In this document: positions 1 through 7,200 of the stretch, in pieces
Layout: every line of letters starts with the position of its first letter
Numbering within the stretch: position 1 is the first letter of the stretch
Source: Desulfuromusa sp.
GTDB lineage: Bacteria > Desulfobacterota > Desulfuromonadia > Desulfuromonadales > Geopsychrobacteraceae
Assembly: GCA_016744595.1 (NCBI GenBank)
Contig: JADGEB010000012.1
Span: 18,855-82,854 of the forward strand
Direction: 5' to 3'
DNA: 64,000 bases
Made by a program: the position numbers and the translations under genes
The notes under the pieces: generated by a model
Database searches by the model: none
What the model was told of the DNA's origin: nothing
The model's input: the letters and a program-made list of their open reading frames with translations, nothing else

Positions 1-2
1 AG

Positions 3-593
3 ACTCGCCTGGGGGAGAGTTTTGCCATAGAAGAGGATTACCGTGGCACTTATATTATGAATAGTCGCGACCTTTGTCTTGTGGAGCAATTGCCGCAGTT
101 ACTTGCGGCTGGTATCGACAGTTTCAAGGTTGAGGGACGGATGAAGAGTCTCTACTATCTGGCGACAACAGCACGGGTTTACCGGGATGCAATTGACCGC
201 CTCAGCGTCGAGCCAACCGATATTGATCCCCTCTGGCGGGAGGAATTGGCGAAGGTGAGTCATCGTCCTTACGATACTGGTTTCTTATTTGGTCATGAGG
301 ATGCCAAAATTCATGCTGCCGATACCCATTATATCCGTACACACGATTTTGTCGGTTTTATTCGTCGGGACGAAAATGGTCTTTGGGTTGAAGGGCGGAA
401 TCGCTTTTTAGTTGGAGATGAGATTGAGTTGATCGGACCGGAAATGCGACAGCAGAAATTCAGGGTTGATGAAATTAAAAACTTTGCCGGAGATTTGCTT
501 CCAGCGGGACAGCCGAATTCTCAGCTGCGATTGCAATTGCCCGATTGGGCCGAAGCGGGGGATCTGCTGCGCCTGAAAAGGGCGACAAAATAA
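3..593 (+). CDS. U32 family peptidase, TrhP/YegQ-like (3' part)
   Basis: The reading frame is open from the first bases of the window, so the N-terminal half lies upstream. Visible are the U32 family segment around NSRDLCL and the following KVEGRMKS, then a C-terminal beta-barrel-like region (GDEIELIGPE) typical of long U32 proteins such as TrhP. Characterised U32 members take part in prephenate-dependent hydroxylation of tRNA uridine-34 rather than proteolysis; that role is family knowledge, not shown here. An internal ATG at 57 is in frame but lies inside the conserved domain and is not a plausible start. A structured hairpin region follows directly. Confidence 0.85.
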   Translation, partial: TRLGESFAIEEDYRGTYIMNSRDLCLVEQLPQLLAAGIDSFKVEGRMKSLYYLATTARVYRDAIDRLSVEPTDIDPLWREELAKVSHRPYDTGFLFGHEDAKIHAADTHYIRTHDFVGFIRRDENGLWVEGRNRFLVGDEIELIGPEMRQQKFRVDEIKNFAGDLLPAGQPNSQLRLQLPDWAEAGDLLRLKRATK

Positions 594-620
594 ATGCAAC
601 TGTCGCTGCTAGGCAGAGGA

Positions 621-690
621 GGGCAGTATCAAGTGTCCGGTCATCTTCAGACCGTTCCCTCGGGAACGTAACCGCCCTGTGTTACTGCCC
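621..690. repeat. Structured inverted repeat, three-stem layout
   Basis: An outer pair GGGCAGTA (621-628) / TACTGCCC (683-690) encloses two inner hairpins, GGTC/GACC near 639-653 and GTTCCC-TC-GGGAAC (653-666), the latter followed by GTAAC. It lies between convergent genes (U32 plus strand, DUF169 minus strand). It could be a terminator region, or a diverged relative of the REP-like elements at 5800 and 6916, which also carry ACGTAAC after a GGG(G)A arm. No long T-run follows, so simple intrinsic termination is not clear. Confidence 0.45.
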
Positions 691-806
691 TTTGTCATTG
701 TGATTTCGTCCATAGATAATTGCCCTCAAAAATCAGCCTATAAGCTGCTTATGATCTTATTTCCCCTGATTACAGCATGTACTTTTCTATACATATTATT
801 CAGCTA

Positions 807-1532
807 TCAAAAGCTAGTCGGGTTTTTAAAATTTTTGTCAAGAAAACTACCATCAATGTTATCTACCATTTCAACAAACCGATTAGCGGGAGCTGAAAAC
901 ATGATCATATCATCTGGTATAAAACGCCGGATCAGAACATCCATCAACCCGACAATACACTTTGGCTGATCTTTGAACTTCTGGTTATAAGGAGTGGAGA
1001 AAGCCGATTGACATCCGGACGCATCGGGTATCAGCGTGCCGCTTTCTTCCCGGTCATAACTTGACAGACCAGTCAAATTTGCCAAACCTGTAATATCCGG
1101 AAACAGATTGACGACTTCGATCTCCCTGTTTTCATCTATCTCTTCAATTTTTTCAAAGTACACGTATTTTTCCGGCGGAGGATGAATCTCTGCCACGTAA
1201 TCTCGATAATACGCCTGGGCAAGATCACGCGATTGTTTAAAGCGTTCTGTCTCGGCAATGAATTCTCCTTCATCGTCCACTGGTGGCGTAAAACCGCCAA
1301 ACTCCTGTATTCCGGGGCAGGCTTTCCCACAGTCTGCTGAGAATTGAATTCTTCTTCCCTTCTTCATGACGATTGCCCAATACATAAACATACAAACCCA
1401 TCGATCCTTTTTATAAATAAATGAATTTTCTATGTTCTCCGAAGAAAAATACCAACCTGTTGCTGGATATCTGAAAGATAAGACTTCTGACAGCTTTTGA
1501 AGACTTTCTGCGACTATTTTGGTATTCATCAA
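807..1532 (-). CDS. DUF169 family protein
   Basis: A 241-residue soluble protein. The segment with the SADCGKACPG cysteine motif and the later VGLMDVLIRRFIPDD ... MFSAPANRF stretch match what I know of DUF169 (COG2043), a family of unknown function found in many anaerobes. No signal peptide or membrane segment is visible. The gene is followed at a distance by an AraC-type regulator gene on the same strand; the 200-base gap between them is AT-rich. The start is the first of two adjacent Met codons; the second is equally possible. Confidence 0.75.
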   Translation of the reverse strand: MMNTKIVAESLQKLSEVLSFRYPATGWYFSSENIENSFIYKKDRWVCMFMYWAIVMKKGRRIQFSADCGKACPGIQEFGGFTPPVDDEGEFIAETERFKQSRDLAQAYYRDYVAEIHPPPEKYVYFEKIEEIDENREIEVVNLFPDITGLANLTGLSSYDREESGTLIPDASGCQSAFSTPYNQKFKDQPKCIVGLMDVLIRRFIPDDMIMFSAPANRFVEMVDNIDGSFLDKNFKNPTSF

Positions 1533-1732
1533 TTTTCCCCATCATATCCAAGTCTGACAGTATCCATTTCTGGATCAGTACTTACCATTTTTAATAATTA
1601 GTTAATAAAAACTAAAATATAATTTTACGTCACAGAAATCTTTTCTATTCATGCTTTTTAATTGTCCAAACGTGCTTTCTTTATTCGTTTTATTGCTGAA
1701 TGGATCAGCTAATATCGGCTTTCCAGGGATGT

Positions 1733-2647
1733 TTAAATCGCTTTAACAGGTATGCAGATATCAACATCAAAAAAATGATCTCCACTGATAATTCTATCCC
1801 CGTAGCATCTCTCAAATGATTCTCGGTTGTCCCATTCATATCCACTATTGACAAGCCATTCAGAAAGCATCCAACTCCAGGCGTCAGCAAACTCATCCCT
1901 TTTTAGCAGAAAGCGGCAGACACCACACTTTCCCCCAGAAACTCTTGTTGTCCCAACAGACCCTGACGGTTTTACAGAATCCATTACTGGAATTGCCACC
2001 ATGACCTTGAGTTTTTTATTTTCTGTAATTTTAGGATTGTCATGATATATGTTCCACACGAAAGTGTTGTCATCAACACATTCACGTGCAGCAGCCCACA
2101 GAAAGATTTGGGTGTATAATTCCCCGAAAAGAACTTCACCGCTCTGATAGGGGCCAATCTTACGAATATAGGCGAACTTCAAGGGAGGGATATCTTCAAT
2201 AACAATCTGTCGAGTGGAGTTTTTAAAATGATAAGTCCAAACTGGGGAACTCTGATGAATGGAAAATTTACCACGTTCAATTTGCACTGGTGTTGATCCT
2301 CTAATAGAAAAACCATCTAGCTTATTTCTCCATTCAGTCGCAGTCATTCTAAAATGGCTTTTAAAGCTTTTAGCGAATGAGGAAGAATTCTCAAATCCAC
2401 ACATTAGCGCAATCTCAGTAACGGATTCTTGAGAATTCGCCAACAACAGTTCGGCAGACTTTTCCAACCTTACTCTTTTGATATACTGATAGACAGACTC
2501 CCCCATATAGGAGCTGAAAATACGATTAAAATGAAATTGCGAATAACAGGCAATTTCAGAAAGCTGTTTAAGAGAAAGATCCTCACTAAGGTTTGCCTGA
2601 ATATAGTCAATAACCCGATTAATACTCGTTTTATAGAATTCGTTCAT
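1733..2647 (-). CDS. AraC family regulator with GyrI-like ligand domain
   Basis: About 304 residues. The N-terminal ~110 residues hold two helix-turn-helix units of the AraC/XylS type (DLSLKQLSEIACYSQFHFNR, then VTEIALMCGFENSSSFAKSF). The C-terminal part, from about PPLKFAYIRKIGPY to the end, matches the GyrI-like (SOUL/AraC effector-binding) fold found in Rob- and TipA-like regulators that bind small, often toxic molecules. The ATG at 2647 is preferred because homologues begin near here; an in-frame GTG at 2695 would add 16 residues. Base composition is more AT-rich than the flanking housekeeping genes. Its target is unknown. Confidence 0.85.
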   Translation of the reverse strand: MNEFYKTSINRVIDYIQANLSEDLSLKQLSEIACYSQFHFNRIFSSYMGESVYQYIKRVRLEKSAELLLANSQESVTEIALMCGFENSSSFAKSFKSHFRMTATEWRNKLDGFSIRGSTPVQIERGKFSIHQSSPVWTYHFKNSTRQIVIEDIPPLKFAYIRKIGPYQSGEVLFGELYTQIFLWAAARECVDDNTFVWNIYHDNPKITENKKLKVMVAIPVMDSVKPSGSVGTTRVSGGKCGVCRFLLKRDEFADAWSWMLSEWLVNSGYEWDNRESFERCYGDRIISGDHFFDVDICIPVKAI

Positions 2648-3047
2648 ATTAGTTAAACCAGTAGTTTTTGATAACTGACCTCTGAGACGAACCACTTTAA
2701 TCTGCTAACTTCACTATAAAGTAGTTACCTTGGTTCGGCTCAGATTACAAACGGGGAAGATTCTCTGCAACCTGCTCACGATCAACCCCTCCCACAACAC
2801 GATGCCTTAGAACAAAAAAACCGCGACAATGAGGGCAATAGTGCATTCAACGTACGCGGTTTCTCTATATCCCCCCTAAAAGATGTGAAATCACCGAGAA
2901 TCCTATCAAGTTAAGCAATATCAGTCAATTTGTTGCTAATATTCGTTGTATCGTTAAATTGAAACACAGCTATAATTAATCGTGGCGCACCCGGCTGTCG
3001 ACCTGCTATTCTTTCACCATCAATTAACATATTGAGGAGGTCTGCAC
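2648..3047. other. Intergenic region with hairpin and possible yceH promoter
   Basis: A 400-base gap between divergent genes. A perfect 8-bp inverted repeat AAACCGCG (2818-2825) / CGCGGTTT (2855-2862) with a 29-base loop has an A-run on its left, so it would read as a terminator only on the minus strand, where no gene is seen to need it. TATAAT at 2971-2976 with a weak TTGTAT at 2946-2951 (19-base spacing) is a possible promoter for yceH. Nothing else was recognised. Confidence 0.35.
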
Positions 3048-3692
3048 ATGTCTTTGGAACTATCCCCTGAAGCTATCCGGGTATTGGGCTGTCTGATCGA
3101 AAAAGAGATGGCTACCCCGGAATACTATCCTTTGACCCTGAATGCGTTGGTCAATGCCTGCAACCAGAAATCAAATCGTGAACCAGTGATGGTCTTAAGT
3201 GAAGATGATGTTGCCGAGGGGCTGGAAGAGTTGCGGCGTGAGCAGCTGAGCTATAAATCGTCCGAAGGCATTCGGGCGGTTCGTTATTGCCATAATGTCC
3301 CCGGTGTCCTTAAGCTGACTGAAGAGGAGCAGGCACTACTGGCTCTATTACTGTTGCGCGGCCCGCAGACACTTGGCGAATTAAGAACACGCAGCGAACG
3401 TTTGTGGGCTTTTGCCGATCTTGAAGCAGTTGAAACTGTACTCACCGACTTGCATGGGAGGGACGAACCTTTGGTGATTCAACTGGAACGTCAGGCCGGG
3501 CGTAAAGAACCACGCTATGCTCAACTGTTGAGCGGTGTGGTCATCGAAGAGACTGCGGCTGGAACAGATATCATCAGTGGTACCAGCCGTCAGGATCGTA
3601 TCTCCCAGCTGGAAAACGAAGTCGCCATGCTTAAAGAGCAGTTGGCTAATCTACAACAGCAGTTCGGCCAGTTCCGTGATCAATTCGAATAA
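3048..3692 (+). CDS. yceH: YceH family protein (DUF480)
   Basis: 214 residues, the usual length for the UPF0502/YceH family. The N-terminus (VLGCLIEKEMATPEYYPLTLNAL) and the tandem winged-helix-like layout are characteristic. The last ~35 residues (from RISQLENEVAMLKEQL) form a coiled coil. The function is not established; the fold suggests nucleic-acid or protein binding. A strong ribosome site (GAGGAGG, ~9 bases before the ATG) fixes the start. It is probably monocistronic or paired with the tiny ORF that follows. Confidence 0.9.
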   Translation: MSLELSPEAIRVLGCLIEKEMATPEYYPLTLNALVNACNQKSNREPVMVLSEDDVAEGLEELRREQLSYKSSEGIRAVRYCHNVPGVLKLTEEEQALLALLLLRGPQTLGELRTRSERLWAFADLEAVETVLTDLHGRDEPLVIQLERQAGRKEPRYAQLLSGVVIEETAAGTDIISGTSRQDRISQLENEVAMLKEQLANLQQQFGQFRDQFE

Positions 3693-3761
3693 CCCCAACA
3701 ACCTGTAGCGATCCCCACAACCGATTGGTCAAAAGGGATAACATGAAGAGAGGGTCTGGCA

Positions 3762-3929
3762 ATGGCTGGAAAATTCATCGTTGAAATCAAGGGTAAAGAC
3801 TTCACCCTGACCATGCGGGGTCGTGGCAATGAGACCGCAGCGAAAGAATACCTGAGTGAGATTCACAGCGGCTGTAGGGTCACAGTCCGCAACACTGGTG
3901 CTCCGGTTGATATCGATTCAGGGCCTTGA
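3762..3929 (+). CDS. Small hypothetical protein (55 aa)
   Basis: This short ORF begins ATG GCT GGA AAA with an AGAGGG-type ribosome site about 10 bases upstream, and encodes a compact mixed-charge protein (FIVEIKGKDFTLTMRG ... VTVRNTGAPVDID). The alternating hydrophobic pattern suggests a small beta-rich domain. I do not recognise a family. It sits 69 bases after yceH and just ahead of a terminator-like hairpin, which supports it as a real last gene of that unit. Confidence 0.5.
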   Translation: MAGKFIVEIKGKDFTLTMRGRGNETAAKEYLSEIHSGCRVTVRNTGAPVDIDSGP

Positions 3930-3943
3930 TCCGTAAATAAACA

Positions 3944-3983
3944 GCGGGGGAGTGTGTTTTAGGTTGTCGTGCTCCCCTCTTTT
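3944..3983 (+). terminator. Probable intrinsic terminator
   Basis: GGGGAG (3947-3952) pairs with CTCCCC (3972-3977) and is followed by TCTTTT. It lies directly after the 55-residue ORF and upstream of the M48 protease gene. Confidence 0.5.
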
Positions 3984-4081
3984 AACCTTCCGCTGTCTGC
4001 TGCCGAGAGATTTTTCACAATTTCATGTGCCTGGTGGGCACAATACCAGCTATCTGTTAAGTAGAGTTTAAAGGGAACGAG

Positions 4082-5341
4082 ATGAAACTTTTGTTGTTGT
4101 TTGCTTATCTTTTTGTCACTGTGATTCGTTTTGCGCTGGACTGGATCAATATTCGCCATCGTCAGAAGGGTCGACAGCCCCTACCTGATGAATTTTTCGG
4201 ACAGATTGATGAAGAACAACTTGATCACAGTGATGCCTATGCTCTGGCAGGGGATCGAGTTGGTTTTATTGAGAGCATTGTTGGCGTTCTGCTGACGCTG
4301 GTTTTCCTATTTGGAGGATTGCTTCCTTGGTATGATCATATGATTGCGGGGTTTTTAGATAGTTTTATCCTCAGCGGCCTGTTGTTTTTTGGCTTGCTAG
4401 CTTTGGTGCAATTGCTGGTCGGCATCCCTTTTTCTCTCTACAGAAACTTTATTCTCGAAGAACGTTTCGGTTTTAATCGTATGAGCTTCAAGCTTTGGTG
4501 TGCCGATTTGGTAAAATCTCTTCTGGTCGGTTCGGTTCTGTTTCTATTGTTGGCAGGTGGAGCGCTCTGGTTGGTTCAATGGGCACCGCAGGGTTGGTGG
4601 TTGTGGGTCTGGGGCTTTTGGCTGGTTATTTCAATATTCTTATTGTTCCTCTCTCCCTACCTGATTGAGCCGCTGTTTTTTAAGTTTACTCCGTTGGTAA
4701 GGGCTGATCTGGAATCCGATGTCCGTGACCTGCTGACAAAGGCAGGGGCGCACGCTGGTAAAGTTTTGCAGGTCGATGCCTCACGGCGCAGTGGTCACAG
4801 TAATGCATATTTTACCGGAATCGGAAAAGTTAAACGGGTCGTTCTTTTTGACACTCTGATAGAACAGTTGGATAATAAAGAGCTTCTGGCGGTTCTGGCT
4901 CACGAGTTGGGGCATTGGCGTTGCGGTCATTTACGTCAGCAATTGATCAAGAGTCAGTTTATGGCTCTGTTCAGTTTCTGGCTGGCGTTCACTTTGTTGC
5001 AGGGACAACTGTTATCCGGCTGGTTTGGCTTGGATCAACTCTCTTTTGCTGGTCAAGTATTGGTGCTAGGTTGGCTGGGTTCTCTGGTTGGGTTTTTCTG
5101 GACACCGCTAAGTAGTTGGTGGTCACGTCGCCATGAACGTCAGGCCGACCAGTTTGCTATCAATATGGTTGGCAGTGGCCAGGAGTTGGCTTCAGGATTG
5201 GTGAAATTGGCTCGGGAAAATCTGAGCAACCTCTTTCCTCATCCTTTGTATGCCGCAGTTTATTATTCCCATCCACCGTTGGTGGAGCGGGTGTTGTGGC
5301 TGGAGCAGGGGAAGGTACAAGTTAAAGCTTCTGCAGATTGA
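4082..5341 (+). CDS. M48 family membrane zinc metallopeptidase (Ste24/CAAX protease-like)
   Basis: 419 residues with several membrane segments (about 1-20, 60-85, 95-120, 145-195, 290-345). The zinc motif HELGH is at residues 274-278 and a likely third-ligand region follows at RRHERQADQF. The N-terminal extension, the LEERFGFN-type sequence and the overall length match the Ste24-like branch of M48, integral membrane proteases with an internal chamber; bacterial members are linked to membrane protein quality control. The natural substrate here is unknown. The start is supported by GGGAACGAG just before the ATG. Its 3' end overlaps a gene on the opposite strand by 20 bases. Confidence 0.9.
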   Translation: MKLLLLFAYLFVTVIRFALDWINIRHRQKGRQPLPDEFFGQIDEEQLDHSDAYALAGDRVGFIESIVGVLLTLVFLFGGLLPWYDHMIAGFLDSFILSGLLFFGLLALVQLLVGIPFSLYRNFILEERFGFNRMSFKLWCADLVKSLLVGSVLFLLLAGGALWLVQWAPQGWWLWVWGFWLVISIFLLFLSPYLIEPLFFKFTPLVRADLESDVRDLLTKAGAHAGKVLQVDASRRSGHSNAYFTGIGKVKRVVLFDTLIEQLDNKELLAVLAHELGHWRCGHLRQQLIKSQFMALFSFWLAFTLLQGQLLSGWFGLDQLSFAGQVLVLGWLGSLVGFFWTPLSSWWSRRHERQADQFAINMVGSGQELASGLVKLARENLSNLFPHPLYAAVYYSHPPLVERVLWLEQGKVQVKASAD

Positions 5342-5552
5342 GAAAGCGGTTATTGCTATCAAGGGTTAGGCAAAAGCGGCCGTGGATACCATTATGGGTC
5401 AGGAATGAACGTAATCGGATCGCTGGAAATTTGATTTTTTGCCCACATGTGGAGATGACCTGAACAGCATTGGCTGTTCCCTGATAGTATTGCAGGTATT
5501 GCTGCTGGCTGATTTGTAGGTGGAAATAATATTTTTTTTGGGGTGCCATCAT
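5322..5552 (-). CDS. DUF2835 family protein
   Basis: A 76-residue protein whose pattern YYFHLQIS ... YLQYYQG ... FPAIRLRSFLTHNGIHGRFCL matches the DUF2835 family, small conserved proteins of unknown function. It is on the minus strand and its last 20 bases overlap the end of the M48 gene antiparallel. Two Met codons begin the frame; the second (5549) is also possible. Confidence 0.75.
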   Translation of the reverse strand: MMAPQKKYYFHLQISQQQYLQYYQGTANAVQVISTCGQKIKFPAIRLRSFLTHNGIHGRFCLTLDSNNRFLNLQKL

Positions 5553-5593
5553 TGGTTCGTTTTGGAATCCACAGAAGTTGGAGATAGATTCAG

Positions 5594-5770
5594 ATGCTGA
5601 TTTACAAAGTTGTTGAAACCAGTCAGGTCGATGACCTGAATCTGGAACAAATCCTCAATACCTGGACTTATGAGGGGTGGCAACTGGAGGGGATCCATTT
5701 TGCCATGCGTGAAGCAAGCCGCCGTCCGGGAATGGCGTTTGTCACTTTTACCCGTGAGGCAGAAGAGTAA
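5594..5770 (+). CDS. DUF4177-like small protein (58 aa)
   Basis: A short ORF beginning MLIYKVVETSQVDD and continuing through LNTWTYEGWQLEGIHF to a TFTREAEE end. The Y-K-V-V start and the EGW-L central motif are typical of DUF4177, a small domain of unknown function. It is divergent from the DUF2835 gene and ends one base before a palindrome-rich repeat. The ribosome site is weak (GGAGATAG), so the call rests on protein pattern. Confidence 0.65.
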   Translation: MLIYKVVETSQVDDLNLEQILNTWTYEGWQLEGIHFAMREASRRPGMAFVTFTREAEE

Positions 5771-5771
5771 A

Positions 5772-5828
5772 TACGTACGACGTACGTAACCCGTATCCCG
5801 GGGATACGTAACAAATTCATGTCCCCGG
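5772..5828. repeat. REP-like palindromic repeat, copy 1 (before trpS)
   Basis: Three nested palindromes: TACGTACG-A-CGTACGTA (5772-5788), GTATCCC-G-GGGATAC (5793-5807), and a GGGGATACGTAAC ... CATGTCCCC unit (5800-5826). The last unit closely matches the one at 6916-6944 on the other side of trpS, differing in the spacer and a few bases. Short GGGGACA/TGTCCCC palindromes of this type resemble REP elements mobilised by RAYT (Y1) transposases; no such transposase is in the window. Confidence 0.6.
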
Positions 5829-5852
5829 AAGACTATCCCGAATTGTCCGCTT

Positions 5853-6818
5853 CTAGTAAGTTAATCCACCTTTTTTACGAACTTTGCGCAAGGTTTTACT
5901 GGCGGCATAGCGTGCCTTGTCGGCTCCTGTTTCCAGTATTTTTCTTATTCCTTCCGGATCAGCTAGAATTTCTTTGCGTTTCTCGGTGTATGGGGCAAAG
6001 AAATCGCGGGCGGTTTCAAACAGTTCTTGTTTAACGTCCCCATAACGCAGTCCCGGAGTCAGGTAGCGTTGGCGTAGATCTTCAATCTCCTGTTTATTTA
6101 AAAATAATCGATAGATCTGAAAAATATTACAGGTATCGGGATTCTTGGCTTCTTCGATAGGAGTTGGGTCGGTGACAATTCGCATGATCTGTTTACGCAA
6201 AGCTTTCTCTTCCAGAAAAAGATCAATGGTGTTGCCATAGCTCTTACTCATCTTACGACCGTCCAGTCCGGGAACGGTTGCGACATCATCATCAATTTCA
6301 GGCTCCGGGACAGTAAAAACTTCACCATGTTCGTTGTTATATTTTATGGCGATGTCGCGGGCAACTTCCAGATGTTGTTTCTGATCTTTGCCGACGGGAA
6401 CGCGATCGCTTTGAAACAGAAGGATATCTGCCGTCATCAGTACTGGATATGCAAACAGTCCATGGTTCGGTTTGATTCCTTGTGCAACTTTATCTTTGTA
6501 ACTGTGGCAGCGTTCCAGCAATCCCATGGGGGTGAAGTTGGAAAGAATCCAGGTGAGCTCCTGAACCTCTGGAATATCCGACTGCACCCAAAAGGTACTC
6601 TTTTCAGGGTCGAGCCCTAAAGCAAGAAAATTGGCAGCGGCCTCCAAAGTTCCTTTTGCCAGCATTTTTCCGTCGGCAAGGCTGGTCATAGCATGATAGT
6701 TGGCAATGAAGCAGAACAGATCTTCTTGCTCCTGATAGTTGATCATTTTTTGCATCATACCAAAAAAATTCCCCAAGTGGAGGGATCCTGATGGCTGGAT
6801 GCCGGATAATACTCGCAT
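5853..6818 (-). CDS. trpS: Tryptophan--tRNA ligase
   Basis: 321 residues, slightly shorter than many TrpRS but complete. It is a class I synthetase that charges tRNA-Trp: the HIGH-equivalent is SLHLGN near residues 12-17 (after SGIQPSG, the TrpRS signature) and KMSKS lies in DGRKMSKSYGN near residue 195. Both catalytic signatures are intact. It is flanked on both sides by related REP-like repeats and lies downstream of the small ORF and lon on the same strand, but probably has its own promoter in the 6819-6910 gap. The ribosome site is GGAGCAAGAAAG before the ATG. Confidence 0.97.
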   Translation of the reverse strand: MRVLSGIQPSGSLHLGNFFGMMQKMINYQEQEDLFCFIANYHAMTSLADGKMLAKGTLEAAANFLALGLDPEKSTFWVQSDIPEVQELTWILSNFTPMGLLERCHSYKDKVAQGIKPNHGLFAYPVLMTADILLFQSDRVPVGKDQKQHLEVARDIAIKYNNEHGEVFTVPEPEIDDDVATVPGLDGRKMSKSYGNTIDLFLEEKALRKQIMRIVTDPTPIEEAKNPDTCNIFQIYRLFLNKQEIEDLRQRYLTPGLRYGDVKQELFETARDFFAPYTEKRKEILADPEGIRKILETGADKARYAASKTLRKVRKKGGLTY

Positions 6819-6910
6819 TATCTTTCTTGCTCCATAGCTTATGCTGGTTTTATGGTTTATGAAACTGTGGTAGTTGGCAATGTAAATACTTGCACCGGGT
6901 TGTTGCTTGT

Positions 6911-6950
6911 ATTATGGGGACACGTAACAAGGACATGTCCCCATAAATAC
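6911..6950. repeat. REP-like palindromic repeat, copy 2 (after trpS start)
   Basis: A perfect 11-bp stem TTATGGGGACA (6912-6922) / TGTCCCCATAA (6936-6946) with loop CGTAACAAGGACA. The core resembles copy 1 at 5800-5828 in the same orientation, so trpS lies between two direct copies. It touches the stop codon of the small ORF at 6950 and may also act as a transcript end for lon plus that ORF. Confidence 0.65.
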
Positions 6951-7177
6951 TATTCCTGTTTTTGCTGTTCACCCATCATTGTTGCAAACTGTAGGAGTTG
7001 TTGCAGATCCATACCACTCTCTTTAAGTATTCCCAGTAGAACTGGGAACAATTGCATCATGAACCCTGGTTCTTTAATGACATCTTTTGCCAATTCTGGA
7101 AGGGTTTCGATGATAAAGGTTTTTTTGTCCTCGGTGGAAAGTTCCAGCAGGGCGGTTTTAATTTCTGCAACGGTCAT
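6950..7177 (-). CDS. Small hypothetical protein downstream of lon (75 aa)
   Basis: A helical, Met- and Leu-rich protein (LAKDVIKEPGFMMQLFPVLLGIL ... QLLQFATMMGEQQKQE) without a signal peptide. It begins 23 bases after the lon stop codon with an AGGAG ribosome site, so it is very likely co-transcribed with lon. I do not recognise a family. An adaptor or modulator role with Lon can be imagined from position only; nothing in the sequence proves it. Confidence 0.6.
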   Translation of the reverse strand: MTVAEIKTALLELSTEDKKTFIIETLPELAKDVIKEPGFMMQLFPVLLGILKESGMDLQQLLQFATMMGEQQKQE

Positions 7178-7200
7178 TTATATCTCCTGTTTTTGAATCA

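Noticed and set aside
679..969. 96-codon plus-strand ORF overlapping DUF169
   Set aside because: Antisense shadow; DUF169 on the other strand has a recognisable protein pattern.
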